A stretch of DNA of 64,000 nucleotides, from the NCBI GenBank assembly GCA_965231865.1, contig CBDDOJ010000002.1, positions 248,001 through 312,000 on the forward strand, in the 5' to 3' direction. The translations under genes and the position numbers were made by a program. Positions 25,018 to 33,740 of this stretch are shown here, one piece after another; position 1 is the first letter of the stretch, and each line of letters begins with the position of its first letter. A model generated the notes under the pieces. It was not told the DNA's origin. It saw nothing but the letters and a program-made list of their open reading frames with translations, and searched no databases. Origin of the DNA: WTGA01 sp965231865 (GTDB lineage: Bacteria > Pseudomonadota > Gammaproteobacteria > Arenicellales > Poriferihabitantaceae).

Positions 25018-25884
25018 ATGACGAATCCGCAGCCAGGCGTTGGGGGGCCTTCCATATCTGATAGACTATGGCCCATGTTATTCGCCACAACCCCCATGCG
25101 CCATTTGATCAACCTGGAAAAGTTCCCGTTGGATCGGCCGGAAAGCCATGCCTTTCATTCCCTGCAGGCGCATTGCAGGGACGAATTGTCGAGGTCCGGC
25201 AGTATTGGCCTGCATGGATTTCTCAAGCCCGAAGCCTGCCGGGATGCGGTGAATGAAGTTGCACCCATCCTGGACAGCGAATCCTTTACCCACCGGCGGA
25301 AGCACAATGTCTATTTTCTGGACGATGTTCCGGGAGTGGACCAGAATCACCCCGCGTTGAAGAAAAGCGAAACCATCAACCACACCGTCTGCGCTGACCA
25401 GCTGGGCCAGTGCATTGTGACGCGGATTTATGAATACCCTCCCCTGGTTCATTTTCTTGCCGGTATTCTGGGGAAATCCGGGCTTTTCACCATGGATGAT
25501 CCCCTGGCCCGGGTGAACGTCATGGCATACCGCCAGGGCGAAGCACTTAACTGGCACTTTGACCGGTCAGAGTTCACCGTAACGCTGTTGCTGCAATCCC
25601 CCCGGGCAGGAGGCCATTTTGAATACCGCCCGGATTTACGCAGCGACCAGGATCCCAATTACGACGGGGTGGCCCGGTTGCTTGCCGGCCGTGACCCCGG
25701 CAAGTGCAGGCTGGCCTTTCCCCCGGGCACCCTGAATATTTTCCGGGGCAGAAACACGGCCCATCGCCTGACCCCGGTTGAAGGGAATCGAGACCGGATC
25801 ATTGCCGTGTTTTCCTATTATGAATTTCAGGGAAAAAGGTTCAGCGAACAGGAGAGGCTCGGCTTCTACGGGAGGACGGCGTAA
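25018..25884 (+). CDS. 2OG-Fe(II) oxygenase, ArpA/HalD-like
   Basis: 288 residues; ATG at 25075 is an alternative start. The double-stranded beta-helix iron site is visible: LNWHFDRSEFTVTLLLQ (HxD) and the distal His in FRGRNTAHRLTPVEGNRDRIIAVFSY, whose Arg residues would hold 2-oxoglutarate. The frame around the HxD resembles the group that includes the amino-acid halogenases BesD/HalD. Those replace the Asp with Gly/Ala, while here Asp is present, so hydroxylation, not halogenation, is expected. Only 40 bases after the flavoenzyme gene, so possibly co-transcribed and acting on the same or related amino acid. Confidence 0.8.
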   Translation: MTNPQPGVGGPSISDRLWPMLFATTPMRHLINLEKFPLDRPESHAFHSLQAHCRDELSRSGSIGLHGFLKPEACRDAVNEVAPILDSESFTHRRKHNVYFLDDVPGVDQNHPALKKSETINHTVCADQLGQCIVTRIYEYPPLVHFLAGILGKSGLFTMDDPLARVNVMAYRQGEALNWHFDRSEFTVTLLLQSPRAGGHFEYRPDLRSDQDPNYDGVARLLAGRDPGKCRLAFPPGTLNIFRGRNTAHRLTPVEGNRDRIIAVFSYYEFQGKRFSEQERLGFYGRTA

Positions 25885-26054
25885 TGACAGGGATGCGTGT
25901 GTGCAAACCGGAGACCGGATGCCGCAGACATGACCACGTGTACAAATCTGGAACAAATCAACCGGACCACACCAGTCAGGTTGACCAGGATTCCCGCGCA
26001 CCCGGCCTGGTGCACGGTTACCAACGATATTACTGAAATATACAGGAGCTCAAT

Positions 26055-27026
26055 ATGGTTCATATCAAAACCACCCGCAACTCGGATATCCATGAAAATG
26101 AAGTCACCGATGAGAAAATTTACCGGCAACGGCGCCAGTTCATTCGGTCCGGTATTGCCACCGGTGCGGGCATTTCCCTGGCCAGCTACTTCCCGGTTCT
26201 GGCCAGTGCCGCCGTAAGCAGCCTGGCAGAGCGCATTTCCGGTGCCCCGAACACGCGCGTTCTGGATGAAAACGACGAATTGAATTCCTTTGAAGACATC
26301 ACCCATTACAATAACTTTTATGAGCTTGGCACTGGAAAGGAAGACCCCCACGAAAAAGCCGAAGCATTGGTGACCGACCCCTGGTCTGTTTCCGTTGAAG
26401 GCGAGTGTGAAAAACCCGGGACCTATACCCTGGAAGATGTGCTGAAGCCCGTAGGGCTGGAAGAACGTATTTATCGGCTACGCTGCGTGGAGGCCTGGTC
26501 CATGGTGATTCCATGGGTCGGTTTCCCGCTGGCCGACCTGATCAAGCAGTATCAGCCAACCAGTGCTGCCCAGTATGTGGCATTTGAAACCGTTTATGAT
26601 GTCCGAAACCCCCTGCCCGGACAGAACAGCCCTATTCTGAGATGGCCATACCGCGAGGGCCTGCGAATGGATGAAGCCATGCATCCCCTTACGTTCATGG
26701 CCGTGGGGTTATACGGAAAGCCGTTGCCCAATCAGAACGGCGCACCGCTCAGGCTGGTTGTGCCCTGGAAATATGGTTTCAAAAGCATCAAGTCCATTGT
26801 CAAAATCGAATTTACGGAACATGAGCCCCCGACAAGCTGGAACATGGCCAATGCCAGGGAATATGGATTCTACTCAAATGTGAACCCGGAGGTTGCCCAT
26901 CGCCGCTGGAGCCAGAAAAAGGAGCGCCGGGTAGGAGAACTGTTCAAACGTGACACGTTAATGTTCAATGGATATGAAGAGGTTGCCGATCTCTATTGGG
27001 ACATGGATTTGCGAAAGAATTATTGA
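26055..27026 (+). CDS. msrP: Methionine sulfoxide reductase catalytic subunit MsrP (YedY)
   Basis: 323 residues, normal length. A Tat signal (QRRQFIRSG then a hydrophobic stretch to PVLASA) sends the folded molybdenum enzyme to the periplasm. The molybdopterin-ligating Cys lies in YRLRCVEAWSMVIPWVGFPL. MsrP repairs oxidised methionines in envelope proteins with electrons from MsrQ. AGGAG lies just upstream of the ATG. The stop overlaps the msrQ start (TGATG). Confidence 0.95.
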   Translation: MVHIKTTRNSDIHENEVTDEKIYRQRRQFIRSGIATGAGISLASYFPVLASAAVSSLAERISGAPNTRVLDENDELNSFEDITHYNNFYELGTGKEDPHEKAEALVTDPWSVSVEGECEKPGTYTLEDVLKPVGLEERIYRLRCVEAWSMVIPWVGFPLADLIKQYQPTSAAQYVAFETVYDVRNPLPGQNSPILRWPYREGLRMDEAMHPLTFMAVGLYGKPLPNQNGAPLRLVVPWKYGFKSIKSIVKIEFTEHEPPTSWNMANAREYGFYSNVNPEVAHRRWSQKKERRVGELFKRDTLMFNGYEEVADLYWDMDLRKNY

Positions 27027-27676
27027 TGCGTTCTCCCGGCATCCGGAAAATCCGATGGGTGTATAAACCCATCGTCCATGTTCTCCTGCTGGCTCCGTTT
27101 GCGTACCTGCTCATCGGCTTTTTCACCCATTCTCTGGGGGTCAATCCGGTAGAGTCCATTACGCATACCAGTGGACAATGGACGCTTCGGATCCTCCTGG
27201 TCACCCTGGCCATCACCCCCCTGGCCAGGCTGACCCGTTCCGGCTGGTTGATCCAGTTCCGGCGCCTGGTGGGCCTGTACTGTTTCTTCTATGTGTTGCT
27301 TCATTTCCTTACCTATCTTTTGTTTGACCTTTCGTTCGATTTCGGATTCCTGCTGGAAGACATCATCGAACGGCCATACATCACCGTCGGCTTCGGTGGG
27401 TTTTTAATCCTGCTTGCGCTTGCCTCCACCTCAACCCTGGCGATCCGGCAACGGATGGGGCGCGCCTGGACCCGATTGCACAAAGCCGTCTATGCCGCCG
27501 GGATTCTCGGTGTGATTCATTTTCTCTGGATTACCCGGGTTGACGATACCGAACCCTTCATCTACGGTTCTATTCTGACGGTACTGCTGGGGTATCGGGT
27601 GGTGAAAAAGCTGCAGAAGAAAAAGGGGCGCTCTTCGGGCAGACTGTTTAATTCCCAGAAGATTGGCACCCCATAA
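27026..27676 (+). CDS. msrQ: Heme-binding membrane subunit MsrQ (YedZ)
   Basis: 216 residues starting at the ATG coupled to the msrP stop. Six hydrophobic segments, with conserved His residues in FYVLLHFLTYLLFDL, LHKAVYAAG and GVIHFLWITR that are candidate heme ligands of the ferric-reductase-like fold. It passes electrons from quinone or flavin to MsrP. C-terminus is Lys/Arg-rich and cytosolic. Confidence 0.94.
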   Translation: MRSPGIRKIRWVYKPIVHVLLLAPFAYLLIGFFTHSLGVNPVESITHTSGQWTLRILLVTLAITPLARLTRSGWLIQFRRLVGLYCFFYVLLHFLTYLLFDLSFDFGFLLEDIIERPYITVGFGGFLILLALASTSTLAIRQRMGRAWTRLHKAVYAAGILGVIHFLWITRVDDTEPFIYGSILTVLLGYRVVKKLQKKKGRSSGRLFNSQKIGTP

Positions 27677-27883
27677 AGGCATTTGTCCGGACTCCTTTGC
27701 GATTCCATTGGACAGAAAAAGCGTGCAAAACAAGGCGGGGCAGACGGGCCTCCAACTCCCCCGAACCCGCTGGCCCGGCGGTTTGGATGGATGGTTGGAG
27801 GAGTGGCGAAGACCGGCAGGCGGCGCGTCGGTGCCGGTGTTTCGGTTTAGATTTTTTTGAATTCCGCCGCGAAACGGTGCTGC

Positions 27884-28486
27884 ATGAGACTATTTCAATA
27901 CCTGGAAAAATTCAAACACACCGGAACGGTCACGCTGGTAGGTCCCCTGGCTGAACCGCCCGGGCAGGTCCCTGAACCGGTTATATTCGTGGATGGCGGG
28001 TCCCGCTTTCGGGTTGAGGGAGTGGGCCTCTCGGTGGGGGATGGCGATTCATTTGATGGGGAAATCGATATTCCCCTGAACCCGGAAAAGGATTTTTCCG
28101 ACTTTGCGTTCGCCCTCGAACACATTCCCCGGGAATATGACACCATTGTTGCCACCGGTTTCCTCGGCGGCCGCAGGGACCATGAAATGTTCAATCTGGG
28201 AGAAACCCACCACTTCCTGAAATCCAGAGCCCACCCGGCCTCTATCGATTTTGATGGGAAAATCACCGGATACACCAGGGGGGACTGGGCATTCCACCGA
28301 AGCGGGCTTTTCAGTCTGGCGGTGGTTGAAACCACCCACGTCCGGATGACCGGCGCCTGCCGGTACCCCTGTGTCGAGCGAACCGAATTCCAGCCCTTCT
28401 CTTCCCTGGGATTGAGTAATATCGGGACCGGCACCATCCATGTGAGCAGCGAAGGCCCGGTTTTTATCCTCTTTGAGGACATTTGA
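27884..28486 (+). CDS. Thiamine pyrophosphokinase-like protein
   Basis: 200 residues from the ATG at 27884. TPK hallmarks are visible in order: IFVDGGSRF (substrate/metal region), VGDGDSFDG, the KDFSDFAFAL segment (matching KD-TD---AL) and FLGGRRDHEMFNLGE, matching the GGRLDH-xxN motif. The C-terminal half is compatible with the thiamine-binding domain. TPK converts thiamine to thiamine diphosphate with ATP. The acidic residues expected for catalysis are present. The context (between msrPQ and aroE) says nothing about function. Confidence 0.72.
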   Translation: MRLFQYLEKFKHTGTVTLVGPLAEPPGQVPEPVIFVDGGSRFRVEGVGLSVGDGDSFDGEIDIPLNPEKDFSDFAFALEHIPREYDTIVATGFLGGRRDHEMFNLGETHHFLKSRAHPASIDFDGKITGYTRGDWAFHRSGLFSLAVVETTHVRMTGACRYPCVERTEFQPFSSLGLSNIGTGTIHVSSEGPVFILFEDI

Positions 28487-28515
28487 ACACGACAATCCTC
28501 ACGAAACAGTACCCA

Positions 28516-29394
28516 ATGAGCGATATATTTGATTTCAAGGCGAAGCCGGCGGGCTATGCCGTGATGGGAAACCCGGTGGCACACAGCAAGTCTCCCCTGA
28601 TCCACCAACTGTTTGCACAACAAACCGGCATTGCGATTCAATATGACCGGATACAGGTCGATGTGGGGGGGTTCAGGCAAGCCGTCAGCCATTTTTCTGC
28701 AAATGGCGGGGCAGGACTGAATATTACCGTGCCATTCAAGGTGGAGGCCTGGCAACTGTGCCGGACGGGGAAAAACCGGATCAGCCCCCGTGCACAATGC
28801 GCTGAATCCGTCAATACGCTGCAATTCAATGGCGATGGAACCACATTTGGAGACAACACGGATGGACGGGGTCTGGTTGCAGACCTGCAAAACAATCTTG
28901 GGTTCAGCATCAGGAATAAATCCATTTTGTTGGTTGGTGCGGGTGGTGCCGTCCGCGGCGTGCTGGGGTCCCTGTATGAATGCAGCCCGGAACGGGTGGT
29001 TATTGCCAATCGTACCGCGGACAAGGCGGTCCGCTTAAGCGAACGATTTGACCAGCGGGTGGAAGGGATGGGGCTGCACCGTGTCCCCAACGATGAATTC
29101 GACCTGGTCATCAATGGGACGGCTGCCAGCCTGGATGGCACACTGCCGGGGATTGACCGGAAATGCCTCGGCGCGAAAACCACCGTCTACGACATGATGT
29201 ATGCGGACCAGCCCACGGTATTCATGAAATGGGGGCTGTCAAACGGGGTGGCGCATGCCCACGATGGCCTCGGGATGTTGGTGGAACAAGCCGCAGAATC
29301 CTTTTATGTCTGGCACCGGCGACGCCCGGACAGCCAGCCCGTGATCCATGCCATAAGAAAGGAGTATGGCGTGGCCCCGGGCAATCCGCGCTGA
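28516..29394 (+). CDS. aroE: Shikimate dehydrogenase AroE
   Basis: 292 residues from the ATG at 28516; a TTG at 28483 overlapping the previous stop is an alternative. Shikimate-binding region YAVMGNPVAHSKSPLIHQLFA, catalytic Lys in NITVPFKVEAW, SVNTLQF, NTDGRGLVADL, and the NADP-binding glycine loop LLVGAGGAVRGVL with ANRT following. It reduces 3-dehydroshikimate to shikimate. Likely in the same transcript as the preceding TPK-like gene (30 bases apart). Confidence 0.94.
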   Translation: MSDIFDFKAKPAGYAVMGNPVAHSKSPLIHQLFAQQTGIAIQYDRIQVDVGGFRQAVSHFSANGGAGLNITVPFKVEAWQLCRTGKNRISPRAQCAESVNTLQFNGDGTTFGDNTDGRGLVADLQNNLGFSIRNKSILLVGAGGAVRGVLGSLYECSPERVVIANRTADKAVRLSERFDQRVEGMGLHRVPNDEFDLVINGTAASLDGTLPGIDRKCLGAKTTVYDMMYADQPTVFMKWGLSNGVAHAHDGLGMLVEQAAESFYVWHRRRPDSQPVIHAIRKEYGVAPGNPR

Positions 29395-29821
29395 TGGCTT
29401 TTTGCCACAGAACATTCTGTTGCCTGCCACCCCCGGGCTGAATACAACCGGAACCCGTTTTGTACGCCTCTTGGAAGCGGTCCCTCGCAAACCCGCCCCC
29501 CGGCAGGGGCTACGGGCCCGGAAGATGCAGACTGCGGCAACCTCCTCCCAACGTCCCTGCACAGACCCTGAAATAATGAAAATATTGCTTGCCGGGAGAG
29601 ATTCAGAGGGATACACTCGGCCCATGAACTTGATTGTAGCCAATCTGATTCCCTCTACCGAGTCGATGCGGGCCTGTTGTTGCTGTACAACGGGGAGCGC
29701 CGGCTTGTCCATTTTGCGTGTTCAATAGATTTTAAGTCCCCGAATTCACATCTGACGCTCCCCGAAACCCGATTCAGGTCCCAGTTCCTGGGCTTTTATT
29801 TCACTATCGGAGCGCTGCAAG
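29395..29821. other. Leader/intergenic region before cysI with nested inverted repeats
   Basis: 427 bases without a credible gene. At 29605-29656 there is a nested structure: AGAGGGA (29605-11) pairs with TCCCTCT (29650-56) around an inner perfect hairpin GATTG-TAGC-CAATC (29632-45). It may be a structured leader or a regulator site for the cysI transcript. No known riboswitch class was recognised. Confidence 0.35.
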
Positions 29822-31489
29822 ATGTATCAATATTCCCAAACCGATCAACACCTGGTTGATCAACGTGTTGTTCAATTTCGAAACCAGACCAACCGTTATC
29901 TGAACGGCGAGTTGTCCGAAGACCAGTTCCGGCCCCTGCGGCTGATGAATGGTCTCTACATCCAACGGCATGCGCCCATGCTGCGCATTGCCATTCCCTA
30001 CGGAGAACTGAATTCAAGGCAGTTGCGAATGCTGGCCCGGGTCGCACGGAAATACGACCGGGGTTACGGGCACATTACGACCCGGCAAAACATACAGTTC
30101 AACTGGTTGAAACTGGAACAGGTTCCGGATTTGCTCGCCGACCTGTCTTTGGTGCAGATGCATGCCATACAGACCAGTGGCAACTGTATCCGGAATATCA
30201 CCTCTGACCCCTTGGCGGGGATTGATGCGGCGGAAATCGAAGATCCTCGCCCGTGGTGTGAAATCATCCGGCAATGGGCCACCGTGCACCCGGAATTTCT
30301 GTATCTTCCGCGAAAATTCAAGATTGCAGTCACTGGCTCTGAAAACGACCGGGCCGCGATTCTGGCGCACGACATCGGGTTGAGGCTGGTACGGAATGCC
30401 GGGGAAATCGGTTTTCAGGTGTTCGTAGGGGGCGGCCTGGGGCGCACCCCGGTGATCGGAAAACTGCTTCATGAATTCCTGCCGAAACACCATCTGCTGT
30501 CCTATCTTGAAGCCATCCTGCGCGTATACAACCTGAACGGCCGGCGGGACAACAAGTACAAGGCGCGAATAAAAATTCTGGTCAACAGCATGGGAATCCA
30601 GGCATTTGGGCAGGCTGTGAATGACCGGTTCCAGGAAATCAGGGACGGGGACCTTACCCTGACCCCCGACCGGATCGAACAGATCAAGGCCCGGTTTCCC
30701 AGTCCCTTGATGAATGTGGCATTTCATCCCCGTATCCATCCCGTCACGGCAGGCGCTGGCAGCACTGTGCCGGACCGGGACGCGTTTGAAAACTGGAAAA
30801 TACAAAACACCCGCCTTTCCAAGTATGCGTCGTTCAGCTCTGTTTTCATCTCCCTGAAAAAAGAAAATGTGGCACCGGGGGACATTACTGCCGATGAAAT
30901 GGATGTGTTGGCCGGCCTGGCCGACCGGTACTCCGGCGGCCTTATTCGCACCACCCACAGGCAGAACCTGTTATTGCCCCTGGTTCACGCAGACCATCTG
31001 TATTCCCTCTGGAAGGACCTTCGGGCATCCGGCCAGTCGGATACGAATATACAGACGGTGCAGGATATCATCTGCTGCCCGGGCCTGGAGTTCTGCAGCC
31101 TGGCGAACACCACCTCCATTCCAATCGCAATGGAAATCCAGAACCGGTTCACGGACCCGCTGGAACTGAAATCACTGGGAGATATCCAGGTCAAGATTTC
31201 CGGATGCATGAATGCCTGTGGCCACCATCACATTGGACATATCGGAATACTGGGTGTGGACAAAAAAGGCGAACAGTGGTTTCAGATCACACTCGGAGGT
31301 CGCGCTGACCAGAATCTCAAGCTCGGCACACGCCTCGGCCCTGCAGTGAGCCGGGATGACATCGCCGGGTGTGTTGAATTGATCATCCGACACTACCTGA
31401 AGCTGAGATCCAGTCCCGACGAAACCTTTCCGGACACCTTCGAACGGGTGGGGGCCGCTCCCTTCAAGGAGGTTATCTATGGGAAATAG
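29822..31489 (+). CDS. cysI: Assimilatory sulfite reductase hemoprotein (CysI/NirA type)
   Basis: 555 residues with the duplicated nitrite/sulfite reductase fold. The siroheme/4Fe-4S ligands are present as CCPGLEFCSLA near 416-426 and KISGCMNACGHHH near 457-469. N-terminal half has the substrate-arginine region YGHITTRQNIQFNWL. It reduces sulfite to sulfide for cysteine synthesis. No CysJ flavoprotein or CysH lies next to it. The following DUF934 gene overlaps by 11 bases, the usual proteobacterial pairing for sulfite rather than nitrite reductase. Confidence 0.9.
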   Translation: MYQYSQTDQHLVDQRVVQFRNQTNRYLNGELSEDQFRPLRLMNGLYIQRHAPMLRIAIPYGELNSRQLRMLARVARKYDRGYGHITTRQNIQFNWLKLEQVPDLLADLSLVQMHAIQTSGNCIRNITSDPLAGIDAAEIEDPRPWCEIIRQWATVHPEFLYLPRKFKIAVTGSENDRAAILAHDIGLRLVRNAGEIGFQVFVGGGLGRTPVIGKLLHEFLPKHHLLSYLEAILRVYNLNGRRDNKYKARIKILVNSMGIQAFGQAVNDRFQEIRDGDLTLTPDRIEQIKARFPSPLMNVAFHPRIHPVTAGAGSTVPDRDAFENWKIQNTRLSKYASFSSVFISLKKENVAPGDITADEMDVLAGLADRYSGGLIRTTHRQNLLLPLVHADHLYSLWKDLRASGQSDTNIQTVQDIICCPGLEFCSLANTTSIPIAMEIQNRFTDPLELKSLGDIQVKISGCMNACGHHHIGHIGILGVDKKGEQWFQITLGGRADQNLKLGTRLGPAVSRDDIAGCVELIIRHYLKLRSSPDETFPDTFERVGAAPFKEVIYGK

Positions 31490-31886
31490 CGCTCACCGGC
31501 CTGCCCCGGTGCAACCGCAATTTGTCAAATGCGGTCAGGACGGGGGGCAGTCTGACATGGTGGTTGTCCCGGCCGACATCAAAACCCGTAACTGGATGGA
31601 GGCCCTGACTCCGGAGCATCGTGTCTTCATTTACACCGGGCACTTTGATGACGGCAGGATCTTCAGCCTCGGACGACAAGTCCGGATCGCGGGTTTCGAG
31701 GGCAGCCTGATTGCGGTGGGAGAATTTCTTCCGGACCAGCTGGACAGCCTGGCCCGTTGCGGCTTCAACCACTATTTGCCTCTGCCGGGCATCCCGGACG
31801 GGATCGAAGACCCCGCTCTTGAAAGTCTGGTCGCGCTGCCCCCGCCGGGGGACCTTGATCACACAGGGTCCACTGCCGGGGGATAA
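31479..31886 (+). CDS. DUF934 protein paired with sulfite reductase
   Basis: 135 residues. The family core FDDGRIFSLGRQVRIAGFEG and the region GEFLPDQLDSLARCGFNHY are present. DUF934 proteins are encoded directly after CysI in many proteobacteria and are thought to assist sulfite reduction, though their biochemical role is not established. It overlaps cysI by 11 bases, so translation is coupled. Confidence 0.88.
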   Translation: MGNSAHRPAPVQPQFVKCGQDGGQSDMVVVPADIKTRNWMEALTPEHRVFIYTGHFDDGRIFSLGRQVRIAGFEGSLIAVGEFLPDQLDSLARCGFNHYLPLPGIPDGIEDPALESLVALPPPGDLDHTGSTAGG

Positions 31887-32078
31887 CCTGACCTCTGCAA
31901 ATCCCATGGTCATTGATTCCAACTCGTGGTTGCAGGATTTTTGTCGACCCAGGATTCGTCAGGTATCCGGGACCCCGTTATTTTCAACGAAGATGATCGG
32001 TCCTAAAAATCGGGGTTCCTGGCCTTTCCGGACAGGCTACTGGTGAATGCGCGGGGACGGGGGATCCGGCCCCGCCTT

Positions 32079-33335
32079 TTACCCCGGCAGTCTGGACTCC
32101 CCCACATACAGGCTTTCGAGCGGCTCGCGTTGGCGAACAACATGGAAGGTGTCCCGGTCCACCATCACTTCAGCCGGGCGGGGACGCGCGTTGTAATTTG
32201 AACTCATCACCGCCCCATAGGCTCCGGCAGTACGAACCGCCAGGAGGTCTCCTTCCCGGACAGACAGCCTTCTGCCCTTGCCAAGAAAATCACTGCTCTC
32301 GCAAACCGGACCCACGATGTCATACACGGTTGCGGTCCGGTCGCCGGATTTGTTGACTTCGATGATCTCCTGGTACGCCTGGTAGAGTGCCGGGCGAATC
32401 AGGTCGTTCATGGCGGCATCCACCACGCAGAAACTGTTTTCAGCGCCCTGCTTGAGATAGTGCACCTGGGTCAGCAATATCCCCGCATTGGCCATGATGG
32501 CCCGGCCGGGCTCAATGGTAATCGGGTATCGCTTTCCAAAGGTTTCGAGGGTTTCCAGCAGGGCCGCACAGTATTGTGCCGGGCTCGGCGGCTTTTCATT
32601 ACTATAGCGGACCCCCAGGCCACCCCCAAAATCGATGTGCTCAACAGGGATGCCTTTTGCGTCCAGTTGGCTGGTGAAATGGAGAATTTTATCCAGGGCC
32701 TCCTGGTAGGGCGCCAGTTCTGTCAACTGGGAACCGATGTGGCAGGCGACTCCACTGATGCGGATATTTTTGTCCTTCGCTGCGAGTTGGTAAATTTCCA
32801 GCGCCTTGTCTGCGGTGAGCCCAAACTTGTTTTCCCTCAACCCGGTAGAAATATAGGGATGGGTCATGGGGTCGATATCCGGGTTGATGCGCACTGAAAT
32901 ACGGGCCATCTTTCCGGTTTCAGCGACAATTTCCTGGATTTTCTCCAGCTCTCCCTGGGATTCGATATTGAAACTGTGGATTCCCGCTTCCAAGGCTTCA
33001 CGTATTTCCCACGGTTGCTTCCCCACGCCGGAAAATATCGTTTTTCCCGCCATGCCGCCCGCTGCAAGCACCCTTCGCAATTCACCGGCTGAAACAATGT
33101 CGAACCCCGACCCCAGGCGGGACAGGATATCCAGAACGGCCAGGTTTCCGTTCGCTTTGACGGCATAACAGATTCGATGAGGATACTCACCAAAGGCATC
33201 GTCGAAGGCATGCCAGTGCCGCTCCAGGGTGGCCCTGGAGTACACATAGCAGGGGGTACCCACCTTCTCTGCGATCCGGGAAAGCTCAACCTGCTCCGCG
33301 TGCAGGCAATCGTTTTCGTAATTGAAGTAGTCCAT
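32079..33335 (-). CDS. lysA: Diaminopimelate decarboxylase LysA
   Basis: 418 residues from the ATG at 33335 (MDYFNYENDCL); the open frame extends 44 residues further up without family-like sequence. PLP Lys in CYAVKANGNLAVL, glycine-rich phosphate loop HIDFGGGLGVRY, EPGRAIMANAG and the catalytic Cys region VGPVCESSDFLG are all present. Last step of lysine synthesis, meso-diaminopimelate to lysine. Downstream dapF, often linked in gammaproteobacteria, is absent here. Confidence 0.95.
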   Translation of the reverse strand: MDYFNYENDCLHAEQVELSRIAEKVGTPCYVYSRATLERHWHAFDDAFGEYPHRICYAVKANGNLAVLDILSRLGSGFDIVSAGELRRVLAAGGMAGKTIFSGVGKQPWEIREALEAGIHSFNIESQGELEKIQEIVAETGKMARISVRINPDIDPMTHPYISTGLRENKFGLTADKALEIYQLAAKDKNIRISGVACHIGSQLTELAPYQEALDKILHFTSQLDAKGIPVEHIDFGGGLGVRYSNEKPPSPAQYCAALLETLETFGKRYPITIEPGRAIMANAGILLTQVHYLKQGAENSFCVVDAAMNDLIRPALYQAYQEIIEVNKSGDRTATVYDIVGPVCESSDFLGKGRRLSVREGDLLAVRTAGAYGAVMSSNYNARPRPAEVMVDRDTFHVVRQREPLESLYVGESRLPG

Positions 33336-33538
33336 CAGGTTGGTTCCCCAGGGGAAAATACGCGACTTTCCAGATGATCCCGTGCGTGCAAAGAGAGCGC
33401 CATCCGCATCAATCCAAGGGAATCCTCGCGGATCAAACCGACCCAAGAGGCCGCAATGCCCCAACAAAACGTCTGTACACCGACAATCTCCTGACTCCCT
33501 CGAATCCGATGAATCCGGTCGACCCCGGTCAACCCGGG

Positions 33539-33721
33539 TTACTCATTGACCGCCTCGTCCTCTTCCGTATCGTCGGTCTGTTCATGACTCGCGGCTTCCA
33601 CTGCCAGCGGCTCTTCAACCGGCAGATACAGCGGCCCTTTTTGGCCACAGGCGGAAACGAAACACAGGCTCACCAGGACAAAGAACCGCAATTTTCCCAT
33701 GGGCTGGATTCGCCTTGACAT
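33539..33721 (-). CDS. lptM: Small outer-membrane-type lipoprotein LptM (YifL)
   Basis: 60 residues from the ATG at 33721 (an ATG at 33700 would give 53). The N-terminus is a lipoprotein signal with the Cys after a short hydrophobic run (FFVLVSLCFVSACGQKGPLYLP). The block CGQKGPLYLP is the hallmark of LptM, which helps the LptD translocon mature. The remainder is acidic and disordered. Location between argH and lysA matches the usual lptM-lysA linkage. Confidence 0.87.
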   Translation of the reverse strand: MSRRIQPMGKLRFFVLVSLCFVSACGQKGPLYLPVEEPLAVEAASHEQTDDTEEDEAVNE

Positions 33722-33740
33722 GATTTCAACAAACTCCATT

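Noticed and set aside
33336..33540. Lysine riboswitch before lysA
   Set aside because: The space between lptM and lysA is too short and lacks the lysine aptamer pattern.
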